Source of the DNA: Deltaproteobacteria bacterium
GTDB lineage: Bacteria > Myxococcota_A > UBA9160 > SMWR01
DNA: 38,191 bases
Reading direction: 5' to 3'
Assembly (NCBI GenBank): GCA_002729515.1
Contig: PBYF01000064.1
Span: 1 to 38,191 of the forward strand
Shown here: in pieces, positions 1 through 7,629 of the stretch
Layout of the letters: each line of letters begins with the position of its first letter
Position numbering within the stretch: position 1 is the stretch's first letter
The notes under the pieces: generated by a model
Told to the model about the DNA's origin: nothing
The model's database searches: none
The model's input: the letters and a program-made list of their open reading frames with translations, nothing else
Position numbers and translations under genes: made by a program

Positions 1-52
1 CCGGCTTCCGGCCCCGCTACGCGGCCTCTGGTCCGAGGAGTCTGATCTTTCT

Positions 53-101
53 GCGGACCCGCATGCGACCCGCCGAAGGCGCGGTATCCGTGCGGGTCCG
101 C
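53..101. repeat. Inverted repeat in the leader of the first SDR gene
   Basis: An 11-bp perfect inverted repeat has arms GCGGACCCGCA (53-63) and TGCGGGTCCGC (91-101), with a 27-nt loop that can itself fold weakly. It ends 22 bases before the ATG at 124. No T-run follows, so it is not a classical intrinsic terminator. It could be an operator, a leader RNA hairpin or the end of an upstream transcript. The first 52 bases hold no gene that I can see. Confidence 0.4.
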
Positions 102-123
102 TGAACCTGGAGAGCACCCAGAC

Positions 124-885
124 ATGACGACGAGCCGGAGATTCGAAGACAAGGTGGCCCTGGTGACGGGTGCTGCCTCGGGCATGGGACGCGCGACGGC
201 CGTACGCCTGGCCAACGAAGGAGCGAGCGTATTCGGATTCGACGTCGAAGCCCAGGGGCTTGCCGAGACCGAGGTGAACGTGAAGGAGGCGGGCGGCGAG
301 ATCACGGTTTGCGTCACCGACGTCACGAGCCGCGAGCAATGCTTCGACGCGGTGAAGGCGGCCCTCGAGACCTACGGCCGCCTCGACGTGGTTGCCAACG
401 TCGCGGGAATCGTCCGCTTCGCCCACTCCCCGGAAATGCCGGCCGAGGAGTGGAATCGGGTCTTGGCGGTCAATCTGTCCGGCCCCTTCTACATCTGCCA
501 GGCCGCACTCCCGCACCTGATCGAAACGGGTGGGAACATCGTAAACGTCGCCTCCAACGCGGGGCTGATGGGACAGGCCTACACGGCGGCGTACTGCGCC
601 AGCAAACACGGATTGATCGGAATGTCGAAATCGCTTGCGATGGAGTTCATCAAGCACGATGTCCGCATCAACGTGGTGGCACCCGCCGGAACCGACACGC
701 CGATGAACGTCGGTATCTCGTTTCCGGAGGGCGTGAACCCCAAGCTGATCAAGCCCTACATGGGCATGCGCGGAATGGGCCGGGCCGAGGACGTCGCATC
801 CCTCATCGCCTACGTCGCATCCGACGAGGCCCGCATCATCCACGGCGCCGTGCTGTCGGTGGACAACGGAGTGATGGCGGGTTAG
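124..885 (+). CDS. SDR family NAD(P)-dependent oxidoreductase
   Basis: Classical short-chain dehydrogenase/reductase of 253 aa, the normal family length. The nucleotide-binding motif TGAASGMG is at residues 15-22, a variant NVAG replaces NNAG near 92-95, and the catalytic set N117, S144, Y157 and K161 is complete. An acidic residue (D40) at the end of beta-2 favours NAD(H). The expected reaction is reversible oxidation of a secondary alcohol, such as a hydroxy-acyl-CoA or hydroxysteroid, in the cytosol. The ATG at 124 follows GGAGAGCACCCAGAC, an acceptable ribosome site. The stop overlaps the stop of the convergent epimerase gene by 4 bases. The substrate cannot be read from sequence; HSD-like and BaiA-like enzymes have this architecture. 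Confidence 0.93.
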   Translation: MTTSRRFEDKVALVTGAASGMGRATAVRLANEGASVFGFDVEAQGLAETEVNVKEAGGEITVCVTDVTSREQCFDAVKAALETYGRLDVVANVAGIVRFAHSPEMPAEEWNRVLAVNLSGPFYICQAALPHLIETGGNIVNVASNAGLMGQAYTAAYCASKHGLIGMSKSLAMEFIKHDVRINVVAPAGTDTPMNVGISFPEGVNPKLIKPYMGMRGMGRAEDVASLIAYVASDEARIIHGAVLSVDNGVMAG

Positions 886-1802
886 CCCACGAGCTCCGGG
901 TGGCGCGCGGCAATCATGCGCTCCACACCCTCCCTCCACGGCACGCGACAGGGTCCCGCGAGCTCGCTGCGCCGCGTCCCAGCGAGACGGTACTGGTGGA
1001 TGCCCTCGGGAGACTCGACGAACTCGACCCGGCGCCCCACACGCTCCGCCATGTAACGGCACATCTCCGGAATTTCGACCGGCTCGTCTCCGCCCCAGTT
1101 GGTGATCGTGGCCGGAATCGATGCCGCGGCGAGCAGCCCGGGCGTCTGGGTAAAAATATCGTCTTCGTGGATCGGGCTGCAGACCGAGGCCCGCCCGGCG
1201 AGAAGCGGGATGGGATGCCCGGCCAGTATCGCGTCCAGGAGCATCGCCGGTAGCCCTCCGTTGTCCCCGTAGGCCGCATTCATCCGGGCCAATATCGTCG
1301 GCAATCCATATTCGACCGCTGCGAACCGGGCCACCGCTTCCTGCGCAATCTTCGAGACGCAATAGGTCGGTGCGTAGGGCTGGGGGCTCCCGCCCAACGG
1401 GTCCCCTTCCGCGCACGCGTGGTGCGGATCCGCCGGGGACGCGTAGACACCGCAGGTCGACATCACGAGACACGCCTTCGCGCCGCGGAAACGGCTCATC
1501 ACGTGGCCGGTCCCCTCCGCGTTGATGCGCAGCGCCGAATCGAAGTCAGTGCCGGGAACGATGGCGGCCGCGAGGTGCAGCACATAGTCGAAGCCGTCCG
1601 GAAGATCCCCCCAGTCCGGATCCGCCAGGTCCACCCGGCACGCCCGAATTCCCGCTTTCTCCACCCGTTCGCGCCCGGCCGGGTCGCCAAAGCGCGCGAT
1701 GCCCCACACCTCGTTCTCCCTGGCCAGGCGGGCGGCCAGCGGAAAGGCAATCTGCCCCGCCGGTCCCGTCACGAGGATCTTGTTGCCGGTCAGTCTCGTC
1801 AT
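882..1802 (-). CDS. NAD-dependent epimerase/dehydratase family protein (extended SDR)
   Basis: A 306-aa extended SDR. The Rossmann motif TGPAGQIA is at residues 12-19, and YCVSK gives Y147 and K151 with S115/T116 upstream (VMSTCGVY). The C-terminal half resembles sugar-epimerase-type substrate domains. The start at 1802 (MTRLTGNKIL) was chosen because GGGAGG lies 4 bases upstream; an in-frame extension to 1898 would add 32 residues of low-complexity, non-family sequence. It could be a nucleotide-sugar epimerase or a 3-beta-HSD/dihydroflavonol-reductase-like dehydrogenase. The catabolic neighbourhood favours a dehydrogenase, but that is inference. It is transcribed divergently from the SDR at 1944 and converges on the SDR at 124. 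Confidence 0.88.
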   Translation of the reverse strand: MTRLTGNKILVTGPAGQIAFPLAARLARENEVWGIARFGDPAGRERVEKAGIRACRVDLADPDWGDLPDGFDYVLHLAAAIVPGTDFDSALRINAEGTGHVMSRFRGAKACLVMSTCGVYASPADPHHACAEGDPLGGSPQPYAPTYCVSKIAQEAVARFAAVEYGLPTILARMNAAYGDNGGLPAMLLDAILAGHPIPLLAGRASVCSPIHEDDIFTQTPGLLAAASIPATITNWGGDEPVEIPEMCRYMAERVGRRVEFVESPEGIHQYRLAGTRRSELAGPCRVPWREGVERMIAARHPELVG

Positions 1803-1943
1803 CGGTCCTCCCATCGCCGGGTCCCCCGCAGAGCTCACCCCGCCGGAAGATCGCGGTATGACCCGCTTGGCCCGCCTCTTCCCAGGTAGAGTACTCATCC
1901 GGTCGCAGCGCAGTTAGCCTGGAATGGCGAAGGAGACGCAACG

Positions 1944-2756
1944 ATGGGACGCCTGGACGAAAAGGTGGGGATCGTGACGGGTTCGGCATCTGGGATCGGG
2001 CGCGCCACGGCCATTGCCCTGGCCCGCGAGGGCGCCAGCGTGGTCGTGGCCGACATCGACGAGGCAGGCGCCAAGCAGGTGCAAGGGGAAATCACGGAAG
2101 TCGGCGGGCACGCGATCGCATATGCGACGGACGTGTCGAGCGAACCCGACGTGAGAGACATGGTGACCGCAGCAATCGACACCTACGGCGGCCTGGACAT
2201 CCTGCACAACAATGCAGCGGCCATTGGCCGGGCCCGCGCGGGCGACGACACGGATGTCGCCTCCCTCGACGTCGATGTCTGGGAGCGCACCATGGCGGTC
2301 AACCTGCGCGGCGTGATGCTCGGCTGCAAGCACGCAATTCCCCGCCTGCTCGAGCGGGGTGGCGGATCGATCATCAACACCTCGTCGGGCTCCGCCGAGC
2401 GGGGCGACCTGACGCTTCCCGCCTATGCCGTCTCGAAGAGCGGGGTCAATACCCTGACCCTCTACGTCGCAGCACAGTACGGAAAACGCGGAATCCGCTG
2501 CAACGCAATCTCACCCGGTCTGATCCTCACACATCCCGTCGAAGCTTTTGGCGGTCCCCGCTACGTGGCGATGCTCGAAGAGCACCACCTGACGCCGCGC
2601 GTTGGCCGGCCCGAAGACATTGCCAACGCCGCAGTATTTCTCGCCTCCGATGAGTCGAGCTTCATCACGGGCCAGGTCCTTCGCGTAGACGGCGGGATCC
2701 TGAGCCACGCCCCGCCCGTCGCCGACATCCGGCGCATGGCGCGAGATTCGACGTGA
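1944..2756 (+). CDS. SDR family NAD(P)-dependent oxidoreductase
   Basis: Classical SDR of 270 aa. Visible motifs are TGSASGIG (12-19), NNAA (89-92), the active-site Ser within NTSSGS (about S148) and YAVSK (Y161, K165). VVADID with D38 and D40 near the end of beta-2 favours NAD. The C-terminal FITGQVLRVDGG segment is the usual SDR ending. The ATG at 1944 has AAGGAG about 8 bases upstream. The substrate is unknown; it probably oxidises a hydroxyl group in the same CoA-thioester or alicyclic pathway as its neighbours. It stands alone on the + strand, with a 322-base gap to the next gene. Confidence 0.93.
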   Translation: MGRLDEKVGIVTGSASGIGRATAIALAREGASVVVADIDEAGAKQVQGEITEVGGHAIAYATDVSSEPDVRDMVTAAIDTYGGLDILHNNAAAIGRARAGDDTDVASLDVDVWERTMAVNLRGVMLGCKHAIPRLLERGGGSIINTSSGSAERGDLTLPAYAVSKSGVNTLTLYVAAQYGKRGIRCNAISPGLILTHPVEAFGGPRYVAMLEEHHLTPRVGRPEDIANAAVFLASDESSFITGQVLRVDGGILSHAPPVADIRRMARDST

Positions 2757-3078
2757 AGCGACCCCCAGCGGGCACCGAAACGCCGCGGCCTCGCAGTCCG
2801 GGAGGACAGCTGCGCAGGCGGCGGCGCGAAGTTCGAGGGCGTCGCCGACCGCCCGGCCTCGCGCGAGCAGATCCTCATTGTGTCGCCCGACGACCGATCG
2901 CCTCCCCTGCAAGAGCGCTCCGAGCGGCCGCACGACATGCCCCGCCCCGGGTCGTGCGCGTCGCACCGGGATCCGGTAGTGGATGCCGGGGGCTCGGGGG
3001 GGAGTCGCCGACGCGAACGGCACGTTTCGGGCACACGCGCTGTTATGATGGCGAACATCCCAACAGGGGAACGCACGA
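2757..3078. other. Intergenic stretch without a convincing gene
   Basis: A 322-base gap between the SDR and an LLM-type oxidoreductase. Open frames cross it on both strands, but their translations are Arg/Pro/Gly-rich, match no family and merely extend out-of-frame shadows of neighbours. Apart from a possible promoter near its right end I see no structured element. Confidence 0.5.
3044..3049 (+). promoter_or_regulatory. Possible sigma-70 -10 box
   Basis: TATGAT matches the -10 consensus at 5 of 6 positions in otherwise GC-rich DNA, 29 bases before the ATG at 3079. No good -35 hexamer lies 16-18 bases upstream, so this is tentative. The same hexamer occurs upstream of the molybdenum hydroxylase operon (18461). 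Confidence 0.3.
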
Positions 3079-4044
3079 ATGTCCCGATGCCACTCTCTCG
3101 AATCCGTGACTCCCGCGCTCTCGATTCAACCCTTGAACTTCGCCGCGAAGGACCCCGGCGTCGGGGGTTGGCAGCCGCTTCTGGACCAGGCCCGGGCCGC
3201 CGACGCAGCGGGAATCGACCGGCTCGTGGTCTCCGATCACGTGATCCTCGGCGAAAACCTCGAGGCTTACGGAAACCCGAAGCTCGGCGGAATGGAGGGC
3301 GGCAGACAGCCGACGGGGCCCGATGGGCACTGGCTCGACCCGCTCACCGTGCTCTCGATGTGGGCCGCCCTCACCTCGCACACCCGGCTCATGACCGGGA
3401 TCTTGATTGCCGGCCTGCGCCGGCCGGCGAACCTCGCCAAGACCACCGCCACGCTCGACGTCCTCTCCGAAGGCCGGCTCGACCTGGGCGTCGGCGTCGG
3501 CTGGCAGCGCGAGGAGTACGAGGCAAACGGCGTTCCCTACGAGCATCGCGGCGCGCGGCTCGACCAGACACTCGAAATCTGCCAGACGCTGTGGCGGGAG
3601 CAGCGGGCCGCCTACCGCTCGGACGAGGTGAACTTCCAGAAAATCCACTGCATGCCCAAACCGCTTCAGCCCGGCGGCGTGCCGCTTTGGATCAGCGGCA
3701 CACTCAACCCGAACGTCCTGCGGCGCATCGTCCGCTTCGGTACCGGCTGGATTCCGTGGGGGCCCGACGCGATGAATCCAGTGGCCGGACTGGCGCGGGT
3801 TCGCGAAGCGCTCGAGACGGCCGGCCGGGACACCGCTGGCTTCCAGGTCACGAGCTACCTCCGGGTCGCAACGGAGCCGGACGGGTCCATCGACATCGAC
3901 AAGACGCTGGCGAGTGTGCCGGCGATGATCGAGGCGGGAATCACCGACCTGCGGGCCACGCTGAACCTGCCCGCCGAGTTCACCGCGGCGCAGGACATCC
4001 TCTCACCGCTCGTCGAGTCCTTCCGAAAGGCCGCGGGGCGCTGA
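3079..4044 (+). CDS. LLM class flavin/F420-dependent oxidoreductase
   Basis: A 321-aa luciferase-like monooxygenase family TIM barrel. Hallmarks are an early ADAAGIDRLVVSDHV segment, the mid-protein GRLDLGVGVGWQREEYEANG motif and the following RGARLDQTLEI helix, typical of the F420-dependent TIGR03619-like group. Such enzymes transfer hydride from F420H2 or FMNH2 or oxygenate small substrates; many are coenzyme F420-dependent dehydrogenases or reductases. The ATG at 3079 follows AGGGGAACGCACGA. It is the first of four LLM paralogues in the window, and the four are divergent rather than recent duplicates. The substrate is unknown; I infer reduction or oxidation of an enone or alcohol intermediate. 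Confidence 0.9.
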   Translation: MSRCHSLESVTPALSIQPLNFAAKDPGVGGWQPLLDQARAADAAGIDRLVVSDHVILGENLEAYGNPKLGGMEGGRQPTGPDGHWLDPLTVLSMWAALTSHTRLMTGILIAGLRRPANLAKTTATLDVLSEGRLDLGVGVGWQREEYEANGVPYEHRGARLDQTLEICQTLWREQRAAYRSDEVNFQKIHCMPKPLQPGGVPLWISGTLNPNVLRRIVRFGTGWIPWGPDAMNPVAGLARVREALETAGRDTAGFQVTSYLRVATEPDGSIDIDKTLASVPAMIEAGITDLRATLNLPAEFTAAQDILSPLVESFRKAAGR

Positions 4045-4107
4045 ACGGGCGCTCCGAGCCACACGACGCAGCGAGCGCGCGGTTTTCGCTGGACTCCGCT
4101 CACCCCC

Positions 4108-4128
4108 CGAGATGCCGGACGGATCTCG
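4108..4128. terminator. Hairpin between convergent LLM and acyl-CoA synthetase genes
   Basis: CGAGAT (4108-4113) and ATCTCG (4123-4128) form a perfect 6-bp stem with a 9-base loop in the 107-base gap between convergent genes. A longer-range pair, GGGCGCT (4047-4053) with AGCGCCC (4130-4136), encloses it. No T-run is present. The position suits bidirectional termination, but the evidence is only structural. Confidence 0.3.
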
Positions 4129-4151
4129 TAGCGCCCGGACGGCGCCCTGCC

Positions 4152-5846
4152 TCAGCCAGGCGGTGCCAGCTCTCGCTTCAACTCGCGCTTTAGAACCTTG
4201 CCGGCCGGATTCCTCGGCAGGGCCCGGTCGCGGATCCACACGTGCGCCGGAACATTGTAGGCCGCCATTTGTGCAGCAACGTGGTCCCGGATGTCCTGCC
4301 CGGAAAACACAGCGCCCGGACGCGGCACGATCACCGCCCCGACCTCCTCGCCGAGAACGCGGTGGGATACGCCGATGACCGCAGCATCGAGCACACCCGG
4401 GTGCTCGAAGAGCACTCTCTCTACCTGGGTGCAGTACACGTTTTCGCCCCCGCGAATCACCACGTCTTTCGCCCGATCGACGACGTAGATGAATCCCTCG
4501 GCTTCGATGCGGGCGAGGTCGCCGGTGTGAACCCAGCCATCGGTGAAACTCTCCGCTGTGGCTTCCGGCTGGTTCCAGTAACCCTTGACGACGTTGGGGC
4601 CGCGAATCCAGAGCTCGCCGATCTCGCCCCGAGGAAGCTCTCGACCGTCCGCATCGACGACGCGCACGTCGCATACCGGAACCGGGACCCCGACACTGTC
4701 GGGACGCTCCCGGTAGTCCTCGCCCGCATTGGTGCTCGTGATGGCGGATGTCTCGGTCATTCCATAGCCATTCGATGGGATCCTCCCGGGCAGGCGCGCA
4801 TCGATCCGCCGCACCAGCTCGGGCGGTGCGGGCGCCCCCCCGTACCGAACGCTGCGCAGGCTCGAAGTGTCGTGCCGCGCGAATGCCTGGGACTCGAGTA
4901 CCTCCCAGGCCATGGCCGGCACCCCGCCGAAGGTCGTGATGCGCTCGCGCTCGATCAGCTCGAGAGCCCGCTCTGGACTCCACTTGTGCATCAAGACGAG
5001 CTTGGCACCGAGTGCCGTCGTGCTGAGGAGGATGCTGTGGCAGCCGGTGGCGTGGAAGAACGGCACCGAGAGCAGGAACGCCGGATTCTCTTCGGGTTGA
5101 TCCAGTGCGGACCGCTGCGCCCCCGATCGGAGGTGTGTCCGGGCACGCGCGAAGCCGACGCTCCAGAGGTTGGTGCAGATGTTGCGATGGCTGCCGACGA
5201 CTCCCCGGGGCCTCCCCGTGGTGCCCGAGGTGTAGAAGAGCGTCGCGTGGTCATCGGGCCGGATCGCTACCTCGGGCAAGTCGATGCCCGGAGGGGGGGC
5301 GCCCGCGAGGTCTTCGAAGCGCCGCACGTGCTCCGGGAGCGCCCCGGCCCGCGCAACGACCAGCGCCTCCACGCTACCGAGAGGCAAACGCGGCGCCAAA
5401 CACTCCCAGCGCTCGGCGTCGGCGAACAGAACCTTCGCCCCGGAGTCGGCCAGGCCATACTCGAGTTCCGCTCCGGTCCACCAGGCATTCAGGGGCACCA
5501 CCACCGCACCGGCCGCCGCGATGGCCCAGAAGGCAATGGGCCATTCCGGGAGATTGCGCATGGCGATGGCTACGCGGTCCCCGGATCGCACCCCGAACTC
5601 ATCGCGAAGACGATGCGAAAGCCAGGCGGCCCGGGCGAAGTGTTCGTCGAACCGGATTCGCTCGTTCTCGTAGACGAGGAAGGTCTTTTCCCCGTGGGCC
5701 GCGCTGCTGCGCAACACGCGGGTCAGGTCCGCCGGGGCGTTCTTCCAGAACCGGACCCGCAGGCCGTCGACGGTCGTCTCGGCCATCTCGTAGGTCTCAC
5801 CGGGTGCCGTGAGCAGCGTGTGGACTTCTTCGATCGACGGCCTCAA
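4152..5846 (-). CDS. AMP-dependent acyl-CoA synthetase/ligase (class I adenylate-forming)
   Basis: A 564-aa acyl-CoA synthetase. Motifs appear in order: P-loop-like TSGTTGRPRG (206-215), GYGMTET (360-366), TGD (441-443) within GWVHTGDLARIEAEGFIYVVDR, and the C-terminal catalytic Lys in NPAGK (K550). It would activate a carboxylic acid with ATP and CoA by way of an acyl-adenylate, which would commit the substrate of this island to CoA-thioester chemistry; BaiB and steroid-side-chain ligases belong to this superfamily. The chosen start is TTG at 5846, with GGGGGTGG about 6 bases upstream; an ATG at 5786 is the alternative. It is the only CoA ligase in the window and is divergent from the NTF2-fold gene at 5946. 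Confidence 0.93.
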   Translation of the reverse strand: MRPSIEEVHTLLTAPGETYEMAETTVDGLRVRFWKNAPADLTRVLRSSAAHGEKTFLVYENERIRFDEHFARAAWLSHRLRDEFGVRSGDRVAIAMRNLPEWPIAFWAIAAAGAVVVPLNAWWTGAELEYGLADSGAKVLFADAERWECLAPRLPLGSVEALVVARAGALPEHVRRFEDLAGAPPPGIDLPEVAIRPDDHATLFYTSGTTGRPRGVVGSHRNICTNLWSVGFARARTHLRSGAQRSALDQPEENPAFLLSVPFFHATGCHSILLSTTALGAKLVLMHKWSPERALELIERERITTFGGVPAMAWEVLESQAFARHDTSSLRSVRYGGAPAPPELVRRIDARLPGRIPSNGYGMTETSAITSTNAGEDYRERPDSVGVPVPVCDVRVVDADGRELPRGEIGELWIRGPNVVKGYWNQPEATAESFTDGWVHTGDLARIEAEGFIYVVDRAKDVVIRGGENVYCTQVERVLFEHPGVLDAAVIGVSHRVLGEEVGAVIVPRPGAVFSGQDIRDHVAAQMAAYNVPAHVWIRDRALPRNPAGKVLKRELKRELAPPG

Positions 5847-5945
5847 CGAAGTCCACCCCCGTGTATCCGGCTGTGAGAAGATATCCCGAGATTAGCCGAC
5901 CGGCGCCGCCGCAACGCAGGCTCCGGTCCCTTACCGGAGAAACCC

Positions 5946-6380
5946 GTGTCAAACGAAGCGAATAAAAGAACGGTCGAGAAGATGTGGCTGGCGCTCAGCC
6001 AGATGGACTGGGAGACGCTCAAGAGCTGCCTGCACCCCGAGGTCCACTACGAGGACGTTCCCACCGAAGATCCCGGCGCCCGCGGCCCGGATAACGTGGT
6101 CAAACGCCTGAGCATCGCGTGGGACCACCTCGAGAGACAGGACCAGACTCTGCACCATATTGCCGCGGACGGAGACGTCGTCTTCCTCGACCACACGGAG
6201 ACCTGGGTGTTCAAGTCGGGAGAAACCGTCCAACACACCTTCGCAACCATGCACGAAATGAAGGACGGAAAGATCTCCCGCTGGAGCGACTACTGGGACG
6301 TCCAGAACTTCGTGGGCCAGTTCCCCAAGTGGTTCCTGGAGGAGATGGCCCGGCACAACGCTGCAGAGTTCACGGACTAG
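5946..6380 (+). CDS. NTF2-fold / SnoaL-like protein, limonene-epoxide-hydrolase-like
   Basis: A 144-aa cone-shaped NTF2-fold protein. It has the N-terminal helix RTVEKMWLALSQMDWETL, the LHPEVHYEDVP strand and a C-terminal HEMKDGKISRWSDYWD motif that is characteristic of the limonene-1,2-epoxide hydrolase/SnoaL group. The Arg-x-Asp pair that epoxide hydrolases use appears to read H-T-E here (FLDHTETW), so hydrolysis of an epoxide is doubtful. Dehydration, isomerisation or cyclisation are alternative NTF2-fold chemistries. The start is GTG at 5946 with GGAG 6 bases upstream. It is monocistronic and divergent from the acyl-CoA synthetase. A second, unrelated NTF2-fold gene lies at 37520-37975. 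Confidence 0.85.
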   Translation: MSNEANKRTVEKMWLALSQMDWETLKSCLHPEVHYEDVPTEDPGARGPDNVVKRLSIAWDHLERQDQTLHHIAADGDVVFLDHTETWVFKSGETVQHTFATMHEMKDGKISRWSDYWDVQNFVGQFPKWFLEEMARHNAAEFTD

Positions 6381-6400
6381 CACGTCGGGGCCATCCGGAC

Positions 6401-6461
6401 TTCAGCCAGCAGAAATCGACTCGAAACCGCCCGCGACGGTGCAGTCCACGACCTGGCTGAA
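6401..6461. repeat. Inverted repeat in a convergent intergenic gap
   Basis: TTCAGCCAG (6401-6409) and CTGGCTGAA (6453-6461) are a perfect 9-bp inverted repeat 43 bases apart, in the 165-base gap between the NTF2-fold gene and the convergent LLM gene. The loop is long for a terminator and no T-run follows. The rest of the gap shows no convincing gene. Confidence 0.3.
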
Positions 6462-6545
6462 AGACCCCACGAGGCGGGTCCGCGAACAGAACACCAGCTC
6501 TTCGCCGGCCGGACCCATTGGCCGGACAATCCCGCGGCCAGCGCA

Positions 6546-7409
6546 TCAGCCCTCGATGTGTTCGCTGGCGAAGCGCTCCATCGCCTCGAGCTTCGCGTCC
6601 AGGCTCTGGTAGGCGGGGTCCTCGGTGGGCCACGCCATGACCACGGCGCCATCGAAACCCCAGTCCTCCAGCTTTCGGTAGACGTCAGAAGACGGAATGG
6701 CCTCCGGAAGGACGTAGCGCCGAAAGGGCCGGCCGCCGTCCCCGTGTCGATCGACGTGGCGCTGTCGCTCGCCATCGAGCTTGGCCACCAGGGTCTGGAT
6801 CTCCTCGAGGGGATAGTTCATCCCGAGCCAGCCGTCGTGTCGGGCAGCCCGCTTCAGGGCGACGTCGGACTTGCCGCCCACCCAGATGGGAACCCGGCGC
6901 TCCGGAACCGGAAACTGACCCACCGGGCCGAACTCGTAATGAGCCCCTCGGAACTCCACGACTCCCTCGTCCCAGAAACCGCGAATGATCGACAGCATCT
7001 CGTCCAGGCGCTTGCCGCGGCTCCGCGGGTCGTAGCCCATCAGCTCGATTTCCTCGATGTGCCAACCGGCTCCCACGCCCAGCGCAAAGCGGTAGTCCGA
7101 CAGCATGGCCACGGTCGCTGCCTGTTTGGCCACGGAGAAGGGGTCCCGCATGGGCACGACATAGACGTAGGTCATGAACTCGAGAGTCGTCGTCACGGCA
7201 GCCATGCTGGCAATCGCGATCAGGGCGTCCGGATACGGCGTGTCGTATTCGAGGATGCGCCGGCCCGAGGGATGCACCGACTGGTAGCTCCTGGGAATCG
7301 CCACGTGATCCGGTACGGCCACGCCGGCAAAGCCGAGCCGCTCCGCCGCCTGGGCCACCGCTTTGGTGTGCTCATTGCCCGCGTGAAACCAAGCCAACCA
7401 GTACTCCAC
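6546..7409 (-). CDS. LLM class flavin/F420-dependent oxidoreductase
   Basis: A 287-aa LLM-family TIM barrel (LGFAGVAVPDHV near the N-terminus, then YRFALGVGAGWHIEEIELMG and RGKRLDEMLSIIRGFW). This fits the F420-dependent TIGR03619-like subfamily. The start is GTG at 7409 (VEYWLAWFHAG), with AAAGGAG 6 bases upstream. A longer in-frame reading to 7571 would translate the 17-bp tandem repeat into a Cys/Val/Gly-rich leader and is rejected. It is transcribed divergently from the xdhC-like gene and converges on the NTF2-fold gene. The substrate is unknown; LLM neighbours in actinobacterial lipid and steroid clusters act on alcohols, ketones or enones. Confidence 0.88.
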   Translation of the reverse strand: MEYWLAWFHAGNEHTKAVAQAAERLGFAGVAVPDHVAIPRSYQSVHPSGRRILEYDTPYPDALIAIASMAAVTTTLEFMTYVYVVPMRDPFSVAKQAATVAMLSDYRFALGVGAGWHIEEIELMGYDPRSRGKRLDEMLSIIRGFWDEGVVEFRGAHYEFGPVGQFPVPERRVPIWVGGKSDVALKRAARHDGWLGMNYPLEEIQTLVAKLDGERQRHVDRHGDGGRPFRRYVLPEAIPSSDVYRKLEDWGFDGAVVMAWPTEDPAYQSLDAKLEAMERFASEHIEG

Positions 7410-7472
7410 AGGGAACTCCTTTCGGTATCGGTGGGATCCCGCCGCCATTGTGGCGAAGGCCGCTGCCGAGCG

Positions 7473-7540
7473 ACACGCCGGGCCCACAGACACGCCGGAC
7501 CCACAGACACGCCGGACCCACAGACACGCCGGACCCACAG
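7473..7540. repeat. Four tandem copies of a 17-bp unit
   Basis: The unit ACACGCCGGACCCACAG occurs four times head to tail at 7473-7489, 7490-7506, 7507-7523 and 7524-7540. The only difference is a G for A at the tenth base of the first copy. The array lies in the 220-base divergent region between the LLM gene start (7409) and the xdhC-like gene start (7630). It could be a reiterated regulator-binding site or a slippage-prone minisatellite. Confidence 0.9.
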
Positions 7541-7629
7541 CCAGAAGGGCCCGGCCCGCTTGACCCGGCAAATTCCGTCGGGAAACCTATCGAGGCAATG
7601 GAGCACGGTTGCCCCCCCCGGCCGCTTCG

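Noticed and set aside
2880..4193. 437-codon frame overlapping the LLM gene at 3079
   Set aside because: It is out of frame with the LLM gene and Arg/Pro-rich without motifs.
6402..6518. Possible 38-aa peptide gene on the - strand directly after the LLM stop, in the same frame
   Set aside because: It has coding-like codon use but a weak ribosome site, no homology that I can name, and overlap with the inverted repeat. Too little support to call.
7410..7571. N-terminal extension of the LLM gene through the 17-bp repeat
   Set aside because: It encodes a repeat-derived Cys/Val/Gly leader. The GTG at 7409 has a good Shine-Dalgarno site and begins the family sequence.
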